DNA from: an uncultured Acidobacteriota bacterium
Lineage (GTDB): Bacteria > Acidobacteriota > Vicinamibacteria > Vicinamibacterales > UBA8438
DNA: 8,661 nt
Direction of reading: 5' to 3'
NCBI GenBank assembly: GCA_913043805.1
Contig: CAJWMX010000100.1
Coordinates: forward strand, 1 to 8,661
Every line of letters begins with the position of its first letter. Positions within the stretch are counted from its first letter, which is position 1. The notes beneath the pieces are model-generated. The model did no database searches and was not told the DNA's origin. It worked only from the letters and a program-made list of their open reading frames with translations. The position numbers and the translations under genes were made by a program. This document shows, piece by piece, positions 5,483-8,661 of the stretch.

Positions 5483-8296
5483 CTAGAAACGGAACAGCCT
5501 GGTGAATTTGACGATGAAGGCGCGGTTCTCGAGCATCGGGAAGTCGCGCCCCGGCGCGAGCGCGGTGTCCCGCTGGTCGTTGTAGACGACGAAGATCTCG
5601 CTGCCCGGCTGGTACTCCCAGCGCAAGCGGAGGTTCGTGCTGAGCGAGTTGCGGCTCGAGTTGTATTGCAGCAGACCGCCGAAGAACATGCGGGGCGTGA
5701 AGGTGTAGGTCACACGGCTCGTGACCAGGGTGGTGGTGAAGTTGCCCTGTGGAAGCGTGATGTCGTTTACCGAGATGCTCGGTTCGAACGAGAACTGTGG
5801 CGTGATCTCCACCCGGCCTCCGGTGTATCCCACCGCCGTGATGTCACCGCCGTAGAACTGTCCTACCTGCAGCGACATCCGGCCCGAGACGCGGCGCTGG
5901 TTGCCCATGTTGTAGGCCAGGTAGTAGTCCGTGAACTCGTAGCCACCCACCGGGATGCTGATGTTGCTGGTGATGTTGAACGGCTGGGAGAGGAACTCGA
6001 AGCTCTGCTGGACGTCGGCGATGAACCGGTCGCTGTTCTCGAATTCGGTCTGGAAACTGCCATTCAGGTTACGGGTTTCCAGCGCGCTGGCCACCGTTTC
6101 GACGTAGTCGACCCTGCCCTTGAGGGTGAACTGACGGATCAGCTCCATCTCGGGCCGGGGGCTGTACTGGGCCTGCACGACCGTCTTCCGGAAGTCGTTC
6201 CGCCGGAGGAAGCCGACCTCGGGGTTGAAGTTGTCGCCCACCAGGAGGTGATCGATGCCCACCGCGTACAGGTCGCCGTTGTAGGTCATCGCGGCTTGAT
6301 AGCTCTCGTTCTCGCCCTTCAGATCCGGTGTTTCGGTCCGCGCCCAGAACGCGTTGAAGTTCAGGTTGTCGTAGAACGAGAACACCCCATCGACCCCGAA
6401 CGCCTGATTCGAGCCGTCGCCCTGGAGTGAGGCCGACCGATTCGTGAAGATGCCCCCGACGCTGCTCCGGCGCAGGATGTCCCGTTTGAGTCGGAGCACC
6501 GTGAAGTTGGTGCCCACGATGTCCGAAGATCTGATGTCGTCGGTCTGGATGTTGAGCGCGCCCACGCTGAAAGGGCCGGTCTTGCCTGTCAGTCGCCCGC
6601 CACCAAGGATCGGCACGGTCTCGCCCGACTCGAGGCCGATCCGACGGCTGAAGAACACCGTTGGTGTGTCGCCGCCCCCGAAGAAGCCGCCCGACCCGGG
6701 ACGCCCTCCGCCGCCCGGGCCGCCGATGCTGCCAAAGCCGACGCCCTGCCCGAAGTCGAAGATCCCGCGACTCTCCAGAAAGAACTCGCGCTTTTCGGGA
6801 AAGAACAGGCTGAACCGGGTCAGGTTGACCTGCTGTTCGTCCACCTCAACCTGCGCGAAGTCGGTGTTGTAGGTGAAGTCGGCGGTCAGGTTCTGGGTGA
6901 CACCGTACTTGACGTCCACCCCGAAGTCGCCATCACCGTCGTTTCTGATCTGAGGAGAACTGTTCAGGTCGGTCGCGCTCGACCCGATGGCGTACGGCTT
7001 GATCTCGAACGTGCGGTTGTCGCCCGGGACATCGATGCCGGTCAGCGTGCCGGCAACCGAGAGCCGGAACAGTCCGGGGCCGGCCGAGATCGGGACCGGC
7101 GTCAGATAGGTCGACTCGTTCTTGTGGTAGATTTGGCGGCCGATTTGCAAGCCCCAGACCTGAGCTGCGCCCGGTCGGAACCGGATCGACTTGAACGGGA
7201 TCTCCATTTCCACGGTCCAGCCGCCGTCGAATCGGCCGGTCCGGACGTCCCAGATCGGGTTCCAGTCGCTGTTCGGGTTGCCCTCGTCGGTCAGTTGGAA
7301 ATCGAAGAAGCCGCCGATCGGGTTGACCAAGAAGGCATAGCCGTTCCGCCGGTCGTAGAAGGTGTCGAGCGCCACGCTGAACGTCTCGTTGTTGATCAGC
7401 GTGAACGAATCCCGCTGCATCTCGTTGGCCACCCATTCCGACTCGGGGGCGCTGTCCCAGAGTCGGCCACTGACGTAGATGGCTTGCTCGTCGAAGAAGA
7501 CCCAGGCCTCGGTCGGTTCGGTCGCGGGATCACCGGCGTCGGGCAGCTGCTGGATGAAGTCCGTGAGGGGGGCGGTCGTCTCGTAGAACCCTTCGTCGAG
7601 CACGCCGTCGAGCTGAAGCGGTTGCGTGATCCGGACGGCGCGTGCCGTGGCGCGCCCAGCCTCGTCCCGATTCAGCGTGGCCGGGGCGACTGGGGGCGGC
7701 GGGCCGTCGATCAAGCCGGTCGGTGTGGCCGAGAAGCCGCTCAGGCCGCCACCGGAGTCCGAGGTCGGCTCTGGACTGGCCGTGGGAGTGGGGGACGGTG
7801 CGGCCGGCTCCGGAGCCGGCTCGGGCCGGGGTGCAGGCGCGGGCGGCGTTCGTTCCCTCGGGGCGGTGGGCGCCGTCGCCGACCGCATCGCTTCGACCAG
7901 TTGCGCCGCCAGATCGTCCTGGAGGCTGAACAGGCCTCCCATGGTCCCATCGACCCGGGCGGACGCGGCGACGGCTCCCGAACCGGGGTCGATGACGCGG
8001 GCCGTGAGCCGAAGCTGGTCGCCAAGCCGTTGGTAGCCGCCTCGCACCTGCCAGGTGACGGTGCCGGACGTCTGGCCGAACTGCACCTGAAACCCGGTCC
8101 CGCTCAGTTCGGCGGCCAGGGTCTCGGCGATGCCGCTGCCAATCCAGGTGTCTTCGGCGGCGCCGCTGATGTTCTCGAAGGGGGTGATGGCCACCGGCGC
8201 GTCGGGGGGGACGGGCTGCGCCCAGGCCGGCGACGAGACGGCGAGCAGGGCCAGCGCGATAAGCCAGCCGCGAGGGGTTGGTATCAGAGGCATCAT
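5483..8296 (-). CDS. TolB-like / CBM9-like / DUF5916 outer-membrane barrel protein
   Basis: The 937-residue protein starts at ATG 8296 (or the adjacent ATG 8293), where a Sec signal peptide begins (~1-26, ending SSPAWA-Q). The frame stays open to 8638 but that part overlaps the divergent gene. Domains in order: a TolB-like segment (~33-138: VAITPFENISG, WIGSGIAETL, RLTARVIDPGSG, LFSLQDDLAAQLVEAM); a Pro/Ala-rich linker (~140-208); a CBM9-like domain (~222-400: LDGVLDEGFYET, WVFFDEQAIYVSGRLWD, IPFKSIRF); and a DUF5916 barrel (~425-937). The barrel carries hallmark segments FFPEKREFFLESRGIFDFG, a Gly-rich loop (~517-543), FFSRRIGL (548-555), NFNPEVGFLRR, and a C-terminal FTRLFRF ending in Phe, as expected of BAM-assembled barrels. 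DUF5916 proteins are presumed outer-membrane proteins, possibly glycan-linked; their function is unsettled. The TolB-like N-terminus is unusual and would be periplasmic. No clear Shine-Dalgarno precedes the start. Confidence 0.88.
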   Translation of the reverse strand: MMPLIPTPRGWLIALALLAVSSPAWAQPVPPDAPVAITPFENISGAAEDTWIGSGIAETLAAELSGTGFQVQFGQTSGTVTWQVRGGYQRLGDQLRLTARVIDPGSGAVAASARVDGTMGGLFSLQDDLAAQLVEAMRSATAPTAPRERTPPAPAPRPEPAPEPAAPSPTPTASPEPTSDSGGGLSGFSATPTGLIDGPPPPVAPATLNRDEAGRATARAVRITQPLQLDGVLDEGFYETTAPLTDFIQQLPDAGDPATEPTEAWVFFDEQAIYVSGRLWDSAPESEWVANEMQRDSFTLINNETFSVALDTFYDRRNGYAFLVNPIGGFFDFQLTDEGNPNSDWNPIWDVRTGRFDGGWTVEMEIPFKSIRFRPGAAQVWGLQIGRQIYHKNESTYLTPVPISAGPGLFRLSVAGTLTGIDVPGDNRTFEIKPYAIGSSATDLNSSPQIRNDGDGDFGVDVKYGVTQNLTADFTYNTDFAQVEVDEQQVNLTRFSLFFPEKREFFLESRGIFDFGQGVGFGSIGGPGGGGRPGSGGFFGGGDTPTVFFSRRIGLESGETVPILGGGRLTGKTGPFSVGALNIQTDDIRSSDIVGTNFTVLRLKRDILRRSSVGGIFTNRSASLQGDGSNQAFGVDGVFSFYDNLNFNAFWARTETPDLKGENESYQAAMTYNGDLYAVGIDHLLVGDNFNPEVGFLRRNDFRKTVVQAQYSPRPEMELIRQFTLKGRVDYVETVASALETRNLNGSFQTEFENSDRFIADVQQSFEFLSQPFNITSNISIPVGGYEFTDYYLAYNMGNQRRVSGRMSLQVGQFYGGDITAVGYTGGRVEITPQFSFEPSISVNDITLPQGNFTTTLVTSRVTYTFTPRMFFGGLLQYNSSRNSLSTNLRLRWEYQPGSEIFVVYNDQRDTALAPGRDFPMLENRAFIVKFTRLFRF

Positions 8297-8414
8297 ACGA
8301 GTGTTATCGGCATTTCGCTTACGGGAACCCGAATTTTCTCGGTCTTTTCTGGCCGTCCGACCTGGTGTGAGAGGATCGGAACGCCCTCTGTCGGTGACGG
8401 TGAGGAGTCTTGGA
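8297..8414. promoter_or_regulatory. Divergent intergenic region between DUF5916 and SMP-30-like genes
   Basis: This 118-base region lies between two divergent starts and should hold promoters for both. It contains a short inverted repeat CGGG-AA-CCCG (8322-8331) and an AT-richer patch just beyond it (8331-8350). I found no convincing -10/-35 pair for either strand. The + strand end carries GAGGAG at 8402-8407, 7 bases before ATG 8415, a good ribosome binding site. Confidence 0.4.
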
Positions 8415-8661
8415 ATGCTGAAACGTGAGAACGGACCTCTGTCGCGGCCGTGGATGGCCGTGGTCATGCTGCTGTCAGCCGGATGGATGGGCTGCGGGGG
8501 CGGGCCGGCGACCGAACCTGGCGATACGTCCGAGGGCGCCGATGCTCCGACGGCGGCAGCCGGGGCGGTCGATGCGCCTCCGGAGCGGATCGTGGCCGAG
8601 CGCGGCGGGTTCATCCCCGAGGGCGTCGAGTACGACATGACGAATCGCCGGTTCCTGACCG
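8415..8661 (+). CDS. Putative lipoprotein, SMP-30/gluconolactonase-like, N-terminal fragment
   Basis: Only the first 82 codons are in the window; the gene continues past the right edge. ATG 8415 is chosen for GAGGAG 7 bases upstream. Residues ~14-27 form a hydrophobic signal ending in WMGC (C27) followed by Gly residues. This resembles a lipoprotein signal, though W and M at -3 and -2 are atypical of a lipobox. A low-complexity Ala/Pro/Glu/Asp linker (~28-57) follows. Then comes GGFIPEGVEYDMTNRRFLT (64-82), which resembles the first blade of SMP-30/gluconolactonase/LRE beta-propellers, whose 'PEG-x-x-(Y/W)D' start carries a metal-binding Glu (E69 here). The family hydrolyses lactones or serves as a scaffold; with so little sequence the assignment is tentative. 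The product would be anchored on the periplasmic face of a membrane. It is divergent from the DUF5916 gene. Confidence 0.65.
   Translation, partial: MLKRENGPLSRPWMAVVMLLSAGWMGCGGGPATEPGDTSEGADAPTAAAGAVDAPPERIVAERGGFIPEGVEYDMTNRRFLT

Noticed and set aside
5423..6430. 335-codon open frame on the + strand
   Set aside because: It is the shadow of the DUF5916 barrel region; there is no recognisable domain and its start lies in the gap after the D-cysteine desulfhydrase start.
7124..8428. 434-codon open frame on the + strand opposite the DUF5916 gene
   Set aside because: It is antisense to a gene with clear domains and a signal peptide. Its translation is Gly/Arg/Val-rich with no motif, as expected of a shadow frame in GC-rich DNA.
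8297..8638. Upstream extension of the DUF5916 frame to 8638
   Set aside because: It would cover the start of the divergent lipoprotein gene and place the signal peptide at residue 115; the extension is low-complexity.
8425..8640. 71-codon + strand frame starting at 8425
   Set aside because: It is an overlapping frame of the lipoprotein gene starting at 8415, which has a good ribosome binding site, a lipoprotein-like signal and an SMP-30-like segment.
1..8661. Dedicated novel system (defence, secretion, biosynthetic cluster), CRISPR array, tRNA/rRNA or mobile element
   Set aside because: I found no spaced repeats, no tRNA-like cloverleaf, no transposase or integrase, and no set of genes with interlocking functions; the genes read as separate short transcription units of mostly exported proteins.

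Overview
The window is a GC-rich bacterial chromosomal segment, densely packed with protein genes, with no RNA gene, insertion sequence, CRISPR array or phage gene that I can see. Several features point to Acidobacteriota (possibly the Vicinamibacteria) or a related environmental Gram-negative lineage. These are the DUF1552 C-terminus, a DUF5916/CBM9-like outer-membrane protein, Tat-exported hydrolases, and signal peptides ending in A-Q (GAQ, WAQ, RAQ). The taxonomic call is inference from gene content and composition.

Layout. (1) On the + strand, positions 1-287 hold the end of a DUF1552 protein. After a 12-base gap with a strong ribosome binding site comes a secreted UlaG-like metallo-beta-lactamase-fold protein (300-1082) that has lost several canonical metal ligands. 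(2) Converging on it from the - strand is a Tat-exported phosphotriesterase-family metallohydrolase (1087-2139). The four bases between the two stop codons are the centre of a perfect 18-bp palindrome. (3) A 166-base divergent intergenic region leads to a + strand Tat-exported protein with an N-terminal dockerin-like EF-hand segment and a GH99-like glycosidase domain (2306-3766). (4) Its stop overlaps, by 4 bases, the stop of a - strand group of three genes. Read from the right these are a large TolB-like/CBM9-like/DUF5916 outer-membrane barrel protein (8296-5483), a D-cysteine desulfhydrase (5402-4467) and an unrecognised membrane-anchored or secreted protein (4431-3763). (5) At the right edge, divergent from the DUF5916 gene, a putative lipoprotein with the beginning of an SMP-30/gluconolactonase-like domain runs off the window.

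Most products are predicted to act outside the cytoplasm: secreted or periplasmic hydrolases, an outer-membrane barrel and a lipoprotein. D-cysteine desulfhydrase is the exception. This fits a heterotrophic surface and periplasmic degradation repertoire rather than one dedicated pathway. I find no clear evidence for a complete new defence, secretion or biosynthetic system. The observations most worth a second look are the probable MBL pseudoenzyme, the TolB-like/DUF5916 fusion, the dockerin-plus-GH99-like architecture, the phosphotriesterase homologue with Glu at the bridging position and an adjacent CxxC, and the palindrome spanning two convergent stop codons.
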